DNA of 64,000 nucleotides from Coenobita brevimanus (taxonomy: Eukaryota > Arthropoda > Malacostraca > Decapoda > Coenobitidae). The stretch lies in contig CM064666.1 of NCBI GenBank assembly GCA_032717465.1, forward strand, positions 21,223,732 to 21,287,731, in the 5' to 3' direction. The notes under the pieces are model-generated. The model did not search any database. It was given only the letters and a program-made list of their open reading frames with translations, and was not told the origin of the DNA. The translations under genes were made by a program, and so were the position numbers. Of the stretch, positions 22,192 through 32,879 are shown piece after piece (the stretch's first letter is position 1; every line of letters begins with the position of its first letter).

Positions 22192-23131
22192 TTGAGTTAT
22201 CCCCATACCCTGAAGATTGGGTCCATGAATGTGCATGGATGTAGTACGACTGAGGCTAAAAGGGAGGAGATTGGGAGAATGTTTGTGAGAAGAAAGTTGG
22301 ATGTGTTAGCTTTGAGTGAAACGAAGATGAAAGGGAAGGGTGAGCCTATGTTTGGAAGTGTGAATGAAAGATCGTCTGGTGTTGGTAGAGGAAGGGCAAG
22401 AGAAGGTGTGGCCTTGTTAGTGAGTCCGAAAGTACAGCAGTGTGTGACTGAATGGAAGGTGTCATCGAGACTGATGTGGGTGAAAGCGAAATTTGAATGC
22501 GAGTTGTGGGTGTTTGTGAGTGCATATGGGCATGGTAGTGAAAGGGATGAAGAAGAGAGGAAGTCTTTCTGGAATGATGTTAATGAGGTTCTGCAGAGTT
22601 TTGGAGCGAATGTGAATATGGTAATGATGGGAGATCTGAAAGCTAGAGTGGGAAATGTAGCAGTTGAAGGTGTAGTTGGTATGCATGGTGTGCCTGGAAG
22701 AAATGAAAATGGGGAACGAATGATAGGGATGTGTTTTGAGCGAGAGATGGTGATTGGAAATACGCTGTTCGAGAACAAAAGATATTTATAAGTATACATG
22801 GGTGAGACAGGAGGGTGGAAGGGTTCTGGAAAAAGCATTGATGGACTATATGATTGTGTCCAGGAATGTAATAGCAAGATTGTTGGATGTGAGAATTCTG
22901 AGAGGGGAGGGTGGAGGTATGTCTGACCACTACCTGGTGGAGGGAAAGTTAAGAGTAGGTAAGAGATGGGTGAGAGCTAGGAGGGTTAGATGTGGCAGGG
23001 AGGTTTTGAAAGTGAGGGAGTTGGATAAGAGAGAGAAAATGATAGAGTATCAGGAGAAATTGAAAGATGAGTGGAACGCAGTGAAAGATCAGGAAAATGG
23101 CAGTGTGGAGGAGGAATGGCAGTTGTTTTAA
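22192..23131 (+). pseudogene. RTE-beta endonuclease domain
   Basis: 22192-22791 opens with KIGSMNVHGC (catalytic Asn position), then VLALSETKMKGKG (catalytic Glu) and MMGDLKARVGN, where the usual Asn of GDxN is Lys. A frameshift near 22780 moves to YKYTWVRQEGG, ALMDYMIVSRNVI and GGMSDHYLVEGKL, the SDH motif. The linker KLKDEWNAVKDQENGSVEEE follows and stops at 23131. AP-type endonucleases nick the target for target-primed reverse transcription. The Lys substitution and the frameshift would inactivate this copy. Confidence 0.85.
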
Positions 23132-23275
23132 GTGTGCTGTGGTGAGGCATGCAGAAGAGGTGTGTGGTGTGAGATGTGTGGGTGGTGGTGTAAAAGGAAT
23201 TGAATGGTGGTGCGTGGAAGTATGGCTGTGGCTGAGAAGAGATGTGCATACGAAGTGTAGCTGCAGAGGAAGGAT

Positions 23276-25104
23276 GTGTCATATGAGAGGTATAAGGAAA
23301 AGAGGAATAGGGTGAGAAGGGCTGTGCGTGATGCTAAAGTGGCAGCAGATGAGAGGTGGGGTAGATGGCTGACTGAGAATTTTCAACAGTATAAGAAAAT
23401 GTTCTGGAAGGAGGTAAAAAGGGTGCGAAAGGGAGAGTCTGGGAAGGAAGAGCGAGTAAAAGCAGAGGATGGAAGGATGTTGAGATGGATGCAGTAAGGA
23501 TGAGATGGGCAGAGTATTTTGAAAGATTGTTAAATGTAGAGGAGGAAAGGGTGCCTGAGATTATGGCAGATGGAAGGGTGCAATGATTAAATGTGCTGGG
23601 AGAGTTGAATGATTCTTTGATCACAAAGGAGGAAGTGGAGAAGGCAGTAAAGGAAATGAACACAGGGAAAGCTGCAAGTATGGATGGGTGTGCTGTGGAA
23701 TGCCTGAAGGGTGGTGGAGTGACTATTGTTGACTGGTTAGTAGGATTTATGAATGTGTGCTTTGTGAAAAGTATGGTGCCAAATGACTGGGCAAGTGCTT
23801 GTATGGTCCCGTTGTATAAAGTTAAGGGTAATAAGTATGAATGTACTAGCTTTAGGGGTATAAGTCTGTTGAGTGTTGTTGGTAAGGTTTATGGCAGAGT
23901 GTTAATTATGAGAGTTAGAGAGGGTACAGAGGGATTGGTGATGAGCAGTGTGGCTTTAGGAGAGAGAGGGGATGCGTGGATCAGGTGTTCGCTGTGAGAC
24001 AAGTGTGTGAAAAGTATTTAGCGAAAGGCAAGGATTTGTTTTGGGTATTCATGGATTTAGAGAAAGCGTATGACAGAATTGATAGGGAGGCTTTGTGGAC
24101 TGTTTTAAGATTGTATGGACTTGATGGTGGGTTACGAAAAGGGGTGAAAAGTTTTTAAGTAAATAATAGAGCGTGTGTAAGAGTGGGAAATGCTGTGAGT
24201 TATTGGTTTCCCGTGAGTGGGGCTGCCTTGGTTGTTTAATATTTATATGGATGGTGTTGTAAGGGAGGTGAATGCAAGAGTTTTAGGTGGAGGTCTGAGT
24301 CTGGTGAATGTTGATGGTGAAGAGTGGAATCTGAAGCAGCTGCTGTTTGCAGATGATACTGCACTGGTGGCTGATTCAAAGGAGAGATTGAGACAGTTGG
24401 TAGACGAGTTTGGAAGGGTATGTGAAAGGAGGAAATTGAAAGTAAATGAGAATAAGAGTAAAGTGATGAAGTGTACGAGGTTGGTAGATGGTATGGGGAT
24501 GAATATAGTTTTGAATGGTGGGTTGCTTGAGGAGGCAGAGTGTTTTAAATATTTAGGGTCACATGTTGCTGTGGATGGAAGAATAGATGCAGAAGTGAAG
24601 TTTAGAATTAATAAAGTAGGTAAGGTGCTGGGAGGAACGAAAAAAGTGTTTAGATGTCGTTCGCTTAGAATGGGTGTAAAGGAAAGTTTGTATGAGGATG
24701 TTGTGGTACCGACTGCGTTATATGGGGCTGAAACATGGAATATGGGTGTAGGAGAGAGGAAAAGTTTGAATGTAATGGAGATGAGGTGTCGGAGGAGTAT
24801 GTGTGGAGTGACGCATATGGATCGAGTGCGAAATGATGAAGTGTGAAGGAGAACTGGAGTTGCTCGGGAGATGGCTGGTAGAGTTGAGCAGAGGGTGTTG
24901 CGATGGTTTGGGCATGTGGAGAGAATGGATAATGAGCGACTGGTGAAAAAGATAACTAGATCTGATGTGAGAGGTGTAAGGCCGAGAGGGAGACCACGAA
25001 TAGGATGGATGGACAGTGTGAAGAGAGCACTGGATGCGAGAGGGATGTCTATAGAGCAAGGAAGAATGCTGTGCGTGACAGAAATAAATGGAGAGAAATT
25101 GTGA
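23276..25104 (+). pseudogene. RTE-beta reverse transcriptase domain
   Basis: Fragments in order: SYERYKEKRNRVRRAVRDAK; LNDSLITKEEVEKAVKEMNT; CTSFRGISLLSVVGKVYGRV; WVFMDLEKAYDRIDREALW (RT motif A); LPWLFNIYMDGVVREVNARV; LLFADDTALVADS (motif C, ~24347); FKYLGSHVAVDGRIDAEVKF; and LRWFGHVERMDNERLVKKIT to the end. Frameshifts occur near 23495, 23945 and 24157, with stops in between. A TGA at 24844-24846 lies at the same codon as the TGA at 41098-41100 in another copy. Motif C is intact but the gene is dead. Confidence 0.88.
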
Positions 25105-25404
25105 ATGGTTAAATGATGACGCAGCCCTGAGGGGATATTCTCCCGCATTTGGTCGGATCAGCTAGTCAGGTCAGGTGCGGGTAAGGGGATGGGTCTATTA
25201 TGATGTGACAGGTGTAAACTAGCTCTGCTGTCGGGCCCTGCTGCGGATGTCACTGATGGCACTGCGCAGTTGACCCTTGTGCGGTGTGGTGCGGTGAGGA
25301 TCTGTCCTCCCCTGTGGGGCTAAGATGCGAATGAATGTGTTTGAATGGATGAGTAAATGGGGAGTGTGTCGTCCTGCCTCGGCTACCTCCCTTTCCTTAG
25401 GGGA

Positions 25405-25681
25405 AGCAACCTAGGTATATAGATAGATAGATAAAAAGCCAGGAAAGCTGTTGGGAACTAAAGTTCCTGGACCTTGTGCAGGAGTTTTTCCTAACACAGC
25501 ATGTAAAAGAAAGCACCAGAAAAAGAGGACTTGACATACCAGCAGCCTAGGTATATAGATAGATAGATAAAAAGCCAGGAAAGCTGTTGGGAACTAAAGT
25601 TCCTGGACCTTGTGCAGGAGTTTTTCCTAACACAGCATGTTTAAAGAAAGCACCAGAAAAAGAGGACTTGACATACCATCA
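25405..25681. repeat. 136-bp tandem duplication across the RTE/CR1 junction
   Basis: CCTAGGTATATAGATAGATA begins at 25410 and again at 25546. Each is followed by the host CR1 segment through GAGGACTTGACATACC. The second copy joins intact host sequence. The duplication therefore postdates RTE insertion. The second copy retains the GCAGCCTAGG found in the other family members, while the first has GCAACCTAGG. Confidence 0.92.
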
Positions 25682-26133
25682 TTACTAGATCTTATATTTA
25701 CTAGGCAAGAAAATGATACTGACAATATAACGTATCACCCTCCATTCGGCAAAAGTGACGACGCAGTAGTAAGTTACAACTTCAGGATTTCATATGACAT
25801 AGTTAATAGTAATGAAAGTTACAAAAAGGGACTTAACTACAAAAAGAGCAACTATCATGACCTAGAGAAGTACTTCTTAGAAATAGATTGGGAAAAAGAG
25901 CTTAGAGGACAAGATTTAAATGCTATATATAGAAAATTCTGTAAACTTTATAAAACAGAAGTCCAGAAGTACATCCCACAGCACAAAGAAGCAGAAAAGA
26001 AAACAAATAGTTTAATACAGAATGTAAAAAATCAAAAGGAAAAAGGGATTTGTTGCGGAATAGATACAGAAGACACAATAATGACAGGGCATATAACAAC
26101 TACAAATAGGCAAGAAACGATTATACAAGAATA
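25443..26133 (+). pseudogene. CR1-like endonuclease C-terminal part and linker
   Basis: After the RTE insertion the frame resumes ESCWELKFLDLVQEFFLTQH. From 25637 it is open for ~165 codons: ESTRKRGLDIPSLLDLIFTR and FGKSDDAVVSYNF, the SDH-type motif with Asp for His. It ends in a Lys-rich linker with QKYIPQHKEAEKK. This region connects the endonuclease to the RT in CR1-type LINEs. The start at 25637 is a chance Met, not a true start. Confidence 0.8.
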
Positions 26134-26339
26134 AGGAGGAAAGCCCCAAAACAGTTTAAGTAGGTCTTCGTAAACGAATGTAGTAATCAACTGAAGATAT
26201 TTTACAGCTACATCCGAAGCAAAACCAACGTACCGGTAAATGACAAAATACAATCCATTGCAGATGAGGGGATCATCTACACACAGAAGGATATTTGAGA
26301 AGCACTAAATAAGAACTTCCAATCAGTTTTTACAGAAGA

Positions 26340-27890
26340 AAATAATCCTGAGAGGGATTATATAGAACATGCATGCCCACACATACTACCAGATATACGG
26401 TACAAATATCAGAAAAAGAAATACAGGAGGAGCTAAGTAAATCAGACAAAGGAAAAGCAAATGGTCCTGATGAAATTTCATGTAAGGTGCTACATGAATG
26501 TGCAAAGTAGTTACATAAATCATTATTTTTAATTTTCAAGGAATCCTTGGGACAAGGTAAACTACCTGTTATTTGGAAGAAAACAAACATTGTTCCCTTA
26601 TTCAAGAAAGGGAATAGACAAAATGCACTCAACTACTGACCAGTATCACTAACCAGTGCTGTAGGCAAGGCTGATAAGAAAAGTTTGGGTAAATCATCTA
26701 GATCACAATATGATAACAGAAAGACAGTTTGGTTTCAGAGAGGGAAAATCATGTGTCACCAATTTGTTGAGCTACTATGATAGAGTAACAGAAACATTAC
26801 AGAACAGAGAAGGATGAGTGGACAGTATCTATTTAGATTTCAAGAAAGCATTTGAGAGTACCACACCAAAGACTTTTATGGAAACTGCACTATCAAGGAG
26901 GAATCCGAGGCGAACTGTATTGTTGGATGCAAGATTTTCTCAAAAAAAGGGAAATGAGAACAGTAATAAGGGGAAATTACTCATTATGGTGAGAAGTGAC
27001 TAGCGGAGTTCCACAGGGCTCAGTGCCGGCACCAATTATGTTTTTAGTGTATATAAATGATATGTACAGTAACATTTGAAATGAAAGCTATCTAAATACG
27101 TTTGCTGATGATGCAAAAACACAAAGGAGAATTACTAACACAGACTCATGAAAAGAGCTACAAAAAGAATTAAATAAACTTCATGAATGGAGCAATACAT
27201 GGCAAATGGAATTCAATGTGGACAAGTGTCATGAAATCAAGTTTGGTAAAAGTGGAAAAAGATCTGATTTGGGATTATAAGTTAGGAAGTAAAACCCTAC
27301 ACACATCAGAAAAGGACCTAGGTGTGATTATGAATGATAGACTATCTCCGGCTGACCACATCAGTGAGAAGGTACAGAACATGTATACACTGCTTGCAAA
27401 TAGGCCTATGAGAATAGCATTCACATACATAAATGAAGACATGCTAAGAAAGATAATAACATCATTCATCAGACCAACCCTGGAGTACGGTATACGTCAG
27501 TAGTCTGGAGTCCTCATCTCAAAAAACACAGATAAGATTGAAGAAGTTCAAAGGCCGCTACAAGATGGATACCAAGCTTAAGGGATCTAAGCTACGAAGA
27601 AAGACTAGAAAAACCGAATCTACCTACGGTACAGGAGAGAAGACAAAGAGGTGACATGATTACGCTATACAAATGTTTATCAGGGAAGGAGAAAGTAGAC
27701 ATAAATGATTACATAACCTATGGGGATACATCAGCAAGAGGACACTGCAAAAAAACTGCATAAAAAGAGAGGTGATAAAGACGTAAGGAAATTTAGCTTC
27801 CCAAACAGGGCAATTGATCAGTGGAATGCACTACCGAATGAAAGTGTGCCAAAACAATTCATAAATTCAAGGATATGTACAATAAAAATA
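26340..27890 (+). pseudogene. CR1-like reverse transcriptase relic
   Basis: Fragments: SDKGKANGPDEISCKVLHEC (RT motif 0/1); LPVIWKKTNIVPLFKKGN; SIYLDFKKAFEST (motif A, 26821-26860); a broken VPQGSVPAP-like motif B near 27015; LNTFADDAKT-like codons near 27095 (motif C region); SEKDLGVIMNDRLSPADHIS; and ITSFIRPTLEYGIRQ. The last parallels the fragment at 6608-7204. It carries many frameshifts and stops, so no activity is possible. Confidence 0.82.
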
Positions 27891-27945
27891 GTTTAAGACA
27901 CGGGACAGTACGAGCTTGACTCATTCCTGTAAAGATACAATTAGG

Positions 27946-28399
27946 TAAGAACACACACACCATAGACAAAGCACTACAGGTGGTTTGTTGCGTTCACCTC
28001 CAGCCCTCAACTTCGCTTGGTGTTACGAAGAAAAGAGGTGCTAGAGGTTGTATTCCACAGAAAAGAAAGTATGCACCTACTAGTGACTGCGATTCTAGTG
28101 TGGAATATACAGTAAAACCTCTGAAAAAACAAGCTAGCATACCATGCTCCAAGCGACGCCAACCATGTTACACAACCGTGACCTTCATACACTCTTCAGC
28201 TTCTAGCCCCTCTAGAAAAGTGACTGGACAATGCAAGTGACAGAGGGTAAGTGTGTAAAATATAAGGAAAATGAAAGTGTCTGGTTTCGTTGAGTTTAGC
28301 ATTATTTACGATTACTGAGTAATTTTTCACGGTATAGTATTACACCATTTTATTTTGTGTGTGTATAATAATGATTTTGAAGTGTTAAGTGAACCATTC
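27946..28399. other. No gene recognised
   Basis: An 86-codon open frame at 27980-28240 is basic and Ser/Cys-containing but has no motif or repeat relation. I regard it as chance. Confidence 0.4.
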
Positions 28400-28860
28400 A
28401 AGATAAAGCACAGAAAATGATGCGTAAGCGGTGCGTCGTCGGGGAATGAAGTGTGGTGAGCAGCGGTGTGGTCTACAGCGACGCAAAAAAAAAAAAAAAA
28501 AGGCATTGCTTCCACCTCTCTCTATTGCATTGTAGGCACATCTAAACATTCACTGATGTGCTCATAGTTAAGAAGAAAGGTTTAGCTTTCTTTTGCATTT
28601 TTTTTTTTTTTTAATCTTCTGTATTAATATGAAAATAATTGCACTGAAAATGGGAACTTTTGTGAAGTGTGGTCAGCAGCGGTGTGGGGTGATGGTGCGT
28701 GAAAGACAGCTACAGCAAAAAATAAAAAAAATAAAAAAAAATGGCGTTGCTTCCACCTCTCCCTACGGCATCATAGAGCATGTAAAGATTCATTAATGTG
28801 CTCATAGGTAAGAAGAATGGTTTTGCTTTCTTGTGCGTGTCTTATTTTTATCTACTGTGA
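28400..28860. repeat. ~210-bp direct repeat pair with internal A/T runs
   Basis: GTGAGCAGCGGTGTGG and GTCAGCAGCGGTGTGG start related blocks at about 28455 and 28669. Each has an A-rich run, then TTGCTTCCACCTCTC, TGTGCTCATA, AAGAAGAA and a T-rich end. The second continues to the TTAA at 28948-28951, preceded by CCGCAGTCAAGGGG. The pair may be internal repeats of a TTAA-type element whose left end I could not find. Confidence 0.7.
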
Positions 28861-28945
28861 AATTTACTGCACTGAAAATGGGTAACTTTATGTGTGGATT
28901 GCCGCACCAGGGGCGTTGCTCTCGCCACCTTAACCGCAGTCAAGG

Positions 28946-29245
28946 GGTTAAAGCAACTAAGTGATATTTACAGGGCTGGGAATGATCACCTTTCTTTGGG
29001 AATGGCTGAATGAGAGCAAACTTCCAGCAAGAAGGAAAAGTACAAGTCGACAGAGAAAGGCAAAAGAGCTTAATTGGGCAGGATGTAAGCACAGAAGCAC
29101 AGTTCACGAGGACAACAGGAGGGACCCCATCAGGCCCATATGCCCTGTTAGAACTGAGGCCAGTTATAGCAGAAACTATATCAACTGAAGAAATTTTACT
29201 GTCACTCATGAGGATATCAGAAGGGGAAAGAGAGTGAGGAGCATC
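28946..29245 (-). pseudogene. Jockey-type LINE, N-terminal RT fragment
   Basis: The minus-strand frame reads ISSVDIVSAITGLSSNRAYG, PDGVPPVVLVNCASVL, CTFPSCWKFALIQPFPKKGD and CKYHLVALTP, the fingers region (motifs 0 to 2a) of a Jockey-clade RT. It stops where the conserved NYRPIAL motif is degraded to KYHLVAL. No palm domain follows. The +strand piece at 17285-18149 supplies the complementary C-terminal half of what looks like the same family. Confidence 0.82.
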
Positions 29246-29403
29246 ACTGGAACTGTCTAAAGTGGTAGGATATTTGATTACAAAATTGAGGACCTAGATT
29301 ACGGATACTAAATACTAGATTAAGGACCTGTGTAATTTCAGCCACCCGCTGCAATGAATAAATAAACCGAAAATTATCATCTATCTATCTATAGCCCGAC
29401 GCC

Positions 29404-30513
29404 CTAATCCCGCAAAGGGTGGCCGCAGACAAAACGCCTCCAAGTCGCTCTGTCACCCACCATTTGACTACCCTCCCCCCAACTCACCCCCCCCTCCCTC
29501 ATATACCTCTCAACTCCATCCCTCCACCTCATCCTTGGTCTACCTCTCCCTCTCCCTCCTCCCACCTCACCCACATACACCCTCTTAGTCAGTCTTTCAT
29601 TCTCCATTCTCTCCACATGTCCAAACCACCTCAGTGTATTTCTCCTAATCTTCTCAACCACATCCACATCCACCCCACAGCGTTCCTTCACTTCTTCATT
29701 CGTCAACCTGTCCCTCCACGTCACTCCACATGCTCCTCTCAAGTAACTCATTTCCACTGCTCTCACTCTTGACTTGTTCCCCTCTTGTAAGGTCCATGCC
29801 TCGCTTCCATACGTCAGGGTAAGGTTCACAATACTATCATGCAGTGACTTCTTAACTTCCATACTCACCTCCCTATTTCTCATCACTGCTCTCAGTGTAC
29901 CAACAACCTTCCTTCCCTGCTGTACCCTTTCACGCACTTCATCCCCCAAAGTTCCATCCTTACTCATCACACTACCCAAGTACTTGAATGCACTCACATT
30001 CTCCATATCCTCACCATCCAACCTCACTGCACACTCTGTGACTTCATTCCTCTCAAACACCATAACTTTACTTTTGTTTACATTAACTTTCAGATTCCTC
30101 CTCCTACACACTGTCCCAAATTCATTCACCAAACCTTGCAACTCCCATTCATCTTCACTCAACAGCACTGTATCATCAGCAAACAGCAACACCGGAAGCT
30201 TCCAAATTTCACCCTCATTCATTAGAGCCACCCCCACATCCACTGCCCTACCCTGCACCTCCTTTACAACCCCATCCATGTATATATTAAACAGCCATGG
30301 AGACATCACACAACCCTGTTTCAGTCCCACCTTGAGATCAAAGAACTCACTCAGCTCACCATCCATTCGCACCGTAGCCCTAGCTCCCTCGTACATACTC
30401 TTCACAGCACTCAACAATTTCCCCTCCACTCCATATATTCTTAATACCTTCCACATACCTTGCCTATCTATTCTGTCATAAGCTTTCTCCAAGTCCATGA
30501 AGGCAGCATACAC
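29404..30513 (-). pseudogene. RTE-alpha RT palm, thumb and C terminus
   Basis: It shares the reading frame of the upstream part, separated by one TAG codon, where the RTE-beta copies read EKYLAKGKD. From 30513 it runs FMDLEKAYDRIDRQGMWKV (motif A), VGLKQGCVMSPWLFNIYMDG (motif B), LPVLLFADDTVLLSEDEWEL (motif C, FADD intact), KVNVNKSKVMVFERNE and FKYLGSVMSKDGTLGDEV. It ends TLRWFGHVERMENERL and ATWRRFVCGHPLRD. The 369 codons are open. There is no RNase H domain, as expected for RTE-type elements. Confidence 0.92.
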
Positions 30514-30525
30514 TTTCCTTCCCTT

Positions 30526-32384
30526 CTATAGATACTTCTCCACTAAACATCTTAGAACAAATATCTGATCTACACACCCTTTTCCCTTCCTAAATCCCCC
30601 TTGTTCTTCTCCAACTAGCTCCTCTGTCATATGCCTAACCCTATCAATGAGTATTCTACCATATATTTTGCCAGTCACACTAAGTAGGCAAATACCCCTA
30701 TGGTTACCACATACTTCTCTCTCTCCTTTTCCTTTGTATAAAGGAACAATTATACCTGATTTCCAGTCCTCTGGAACCCTTCCCTCTTCCCAAGCCAATC
30801 TACACAACTTCCATATCCACTCCACAACAATCTCACCCCCATACCTAAGCATTTCACCACACACTCCATCAATTCCTGGGGCCTTTCCCAACTTAATATT
30901 TTTCATCGCTTCCACGACCTCCGCCCTACTGATCTCTTGCTCCCTCCTCTCATCTCTTCTTCTCCCAGCCATTCCCCAACCACTTATACTCGCACTGTTC
31001 TCACTCTCCACATTCAACAAATCCTCAAAGTGCTCCTTCCATCTCTTCAGTTTCTCTCTCTTCTCCACCAACAATCTATTATTCCTATCTTTCACTCCCC
31101 TACTATTTCCCCTTTCACACTGCCTTACTTTCTTTACCTCCTTCCAAAACAATTTCTTACTCTCCCTCCATTTCACACTCAGATTCCTCCCAAACTCTTC
31201 ATCCACTTTCTTCTTACTCTCCTTCACCAGTCTCTTAACCTCCCTTCTCCTGCTCACATATACCTCTCTCTTCTCTCTCTCATCTTCTCCCCTACCTCTA
31301 CTCGCTAACCTTTCACTATATGCCTTCTTCTTTTGTTCCACAGCTCGTTTCACCTCATCATTCCACCATGCTGTCCCTTGCAAACCCTTGCATCTCCTCC
31401 TCACTCCACAAACCGCTTCACACGCTGTGCCTATCTCCTCCGTGAATATCTTACATACGTTTTCCACCCCTTCCATCTGCTCTAGCTCATACCTTCCCAG
31501 TCTTTCTTCCACTATGCTCTTATACTCTGTCATTTTCTCACTATCTTGCAATTTCTCCACTCTTCTCACAGGAGTTGCTTCCTCCTGTCTTCCCCTTCGT
31601 CTCCTCAGCCACTTTCTTTGCAGCTCTACCTTGGCCATCACTAAGTGATGGTCCGAGACTCCATTCCCCCACCCTCTCCACACTCTTGCATCCAACACTT
31701 GTCTTCTCATTCGCTCATCCACACACACGTAGTCTATCATTGCCTTTCGTTCAACAAGTTCACCATCCATCCTCCTCATTACTCTCCATGTATACCAGTG
31801 GATCATCTTATGCCGAAAGTAGGTGTTGGCTACTGCCAATCCCTTACAAGCACAGATGTCCACCAAAGCACTTCCATTCCCATCTACATCAGCTGGCACA
31901 CCCCATTGACCAACCACTCCATCCACTCGTACATTCCCAACTTTGCCATTCATGTCTCCAATCAACAGCACACTCTCGCTCCTCTCAAACTTTTCCATAC
32001 ACGCTTCTACACTCGCCCAAAACTCATCTTTCACTCTTGCCACTCGATCCTCTGTCGGGGCATACACACATACAATCGCCCACGCTTGTATACCTACTTT
32101 CATCCTCACCCATACAATCCTTGCACCCACTGTTCCATACTCTTTTATATTCTCCTTCCACTTCTTGCTTATCATCAGACATACTCCCTCTCTTGCCCTC
32201 TCATTCTCACTGACTCCCGCACATATACCTGAACCATATTCCCATTCTCTCACCCTTCACCCTTCCATTTAGTTTCAGTCAATCCACATATATCCACTTT
32301 TGCATCCTCAAGCACATGAACAATCTCTCTCTCTTTCACTTCATCATTCGCTCCTCTCACATTCCACGTTCCCACCCTAAGAAT
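30526..32384 (-). pseudogene. RTE-alpha endonuclease and RT fingers
   Basis: From 32384 the frame reads ILRVGTWNVRGANDEVKERE (catalytic Asn) and DICGLTETKWKGEG (catalytic Glu). It then meets a TGA at about 32255 because one G appears to be missing. The next frame is open from 32253 to the TAG at 30526: VCVYAPTEDRVARVKDEFW, LLIGDMNGKVGNVRVDGVVG (GD-N), AMIDYVCVDERMRR and GVSDHHLVMAKVEL (SDH). It continues through the RT N-terminal motifs KLGKAPGIDGVCGEMLRYGG, IIVPLYKGKGE, NHRGICLLSVTGKIYGRILI and EEQGGFRKGKGCVDQIF. The open part starts with GTG, which is not a real start. The product would make the target nick and begin reverse transcription. Confidence 0.9.
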
Positions 32385-32483
32385 GTCCTTCGTCCGTTCC
32401 TTAGTCGTCAACGTATGGTCCGTCTGGGTCTGAGGCGCTTTGTTCGCTTTTTTAGTTAGTTCTTTTTACGGGGTGGGGACCAA

Positions 32484-32533
32484 CCCTTTTAGTCGCCTCG
32501 TACGACAAGCAGGGATACTGGGGGAGTATTCTT
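32484..32533 (-). other. Two-hairpin leader motif of RTE-alpha
   Basis: Read on the minus strand: AAGAATACTCCCCCAGTATC, then CCTGCTTGTCGTACGAGG, then CGACTAAAAGGG. ATACT pairs with AGTAT. GTCG pairs with CGAC. CCCT pairs with AGGG. The loop sequences differ from the RTE-beta motif at 22063-22112 while the stems persist, and CGACTAAAAGGG is identical. Function unknown. Confidence 0.6.
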
Positions 32534-32879
32534 GAACCCCCCTACCCCCAGGGGTAAATCAGGAAAAATAGAAAGACTTGGAAAATCAGATTCCTTTCCA
32601 TGGCTACCCCCCCCCCCCAAAAAAAAATAGTTAACTCCTTCAATCTTGTTACATACTTTCAAAACAGTCTACTTCTACTAAAAAAAATTGTGTAACATAA
32701 AAAAAAGTAAATAAATAAATATGAAGGGGTAGTATAGTGCTGTTGTGGTACTAGATTCATGTGAGTGTGAAACCAGTGAACTGCTGCTCTCCTGTAATCC
32801 ACCGTTCTCCTTTCGGGATATACAGGAGGTAAGGGATGTTTGTGATACTGGCCGTGGAGTCACCTGGTTATATCGATAC

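Larger units (their letters stand above)
21978..25430 (+). mobile_element. RTE-beta LINE, full-length insertion with 12-bp TSD
   Basis: ATAAAAAGCCAG flanks it at 21966-21977 and 25431-25442. The element starts ACTCCCTGTGGCG and ends in a GATA tail (TATATAGATAGATAG). It holds a G/C-rich leader with a two-hairpin motif (22063-22112), an endonuclease-reverse transcriptase coding region broken into many frames (22192-25104) and a ~300-bp 3' UTR (25105-25420). That UTR is also found at 33.1, 41.4 and 58.2 kb. A single APE+RT reading region without RNase H, and a short-repeat tail, fit the RTE clade; exact clade is inferred. Confidence 0.88.
20500..27945 (+). mobile_element. CR1-like LINE, decayed, split by an RTE-like insertion
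   Basis: An ORF1-like region (20560-21394), endonuclease (21430-21965, resuming at 25443) and reverse transcriptase (26340-27890) occur in order on the plus strand. They end in ACAATTAGGTAAG near 27945, the same 3' end style as the fragment at 6608. Removing 21978-25430 plus one TSD copy rejoins the endonuclease frame. Dozens of stops and indels make it a fossil. Clade call is from sequence motifs (APE endonuclease, RT style, 3' end); CR1 versus a close relative is uncertain. Confidence 0.85.
29379..32625 (-). mobile_element. RTE-alpha LINE, near full length, best-preserved element
   Basis: Minus-strand element. The 5' leader (about 32625-32400) has the two-hairpin motif at 32484-32533. The endonuclease-RT frame runs 32384-29404, and a GATA-type tail lies at 29379-29394. 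Only two lesions are seen in about 990 codons: a TAG at 30526-30528 and a 1-nt loss in a G run near 32254. All endonuclease and RT catalytic motifs remain. Related truncated copies lie at 14094, 57085 and 59230. The exact 5' end and TSD were not resolved; C and A runs at 32605-32630 obscure them. Confidence 0.9.

Noticed and set aside
24243..25148. 301-codon minus-strand frame (and the similar one at 40501-41403)
   Set aside because: Antisense of RTE-beta. It is conserved between copies only because the sense strand is.
27980..28240. 86-codon basic frame
   Set aside because: No motif, no homologue in the window, no splice or promoter context; length is within chance.
30647..32272. Plus-strand frames of 109 to 333 codons
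   Set aside because: They are antisense shadows of the RTE-alpha coding region, Ser/Pro/Leu-rich as expected.
32484..32625. Full HDV-like ribozyme fold in the RTE-alpha leader
   Set aside because: GGGGTA/TACCCC pairing and a CTAA joining segment were suggestive, but I could not build a convincing second stem and pseudoknot by eye. Only the local hairpins are reported.
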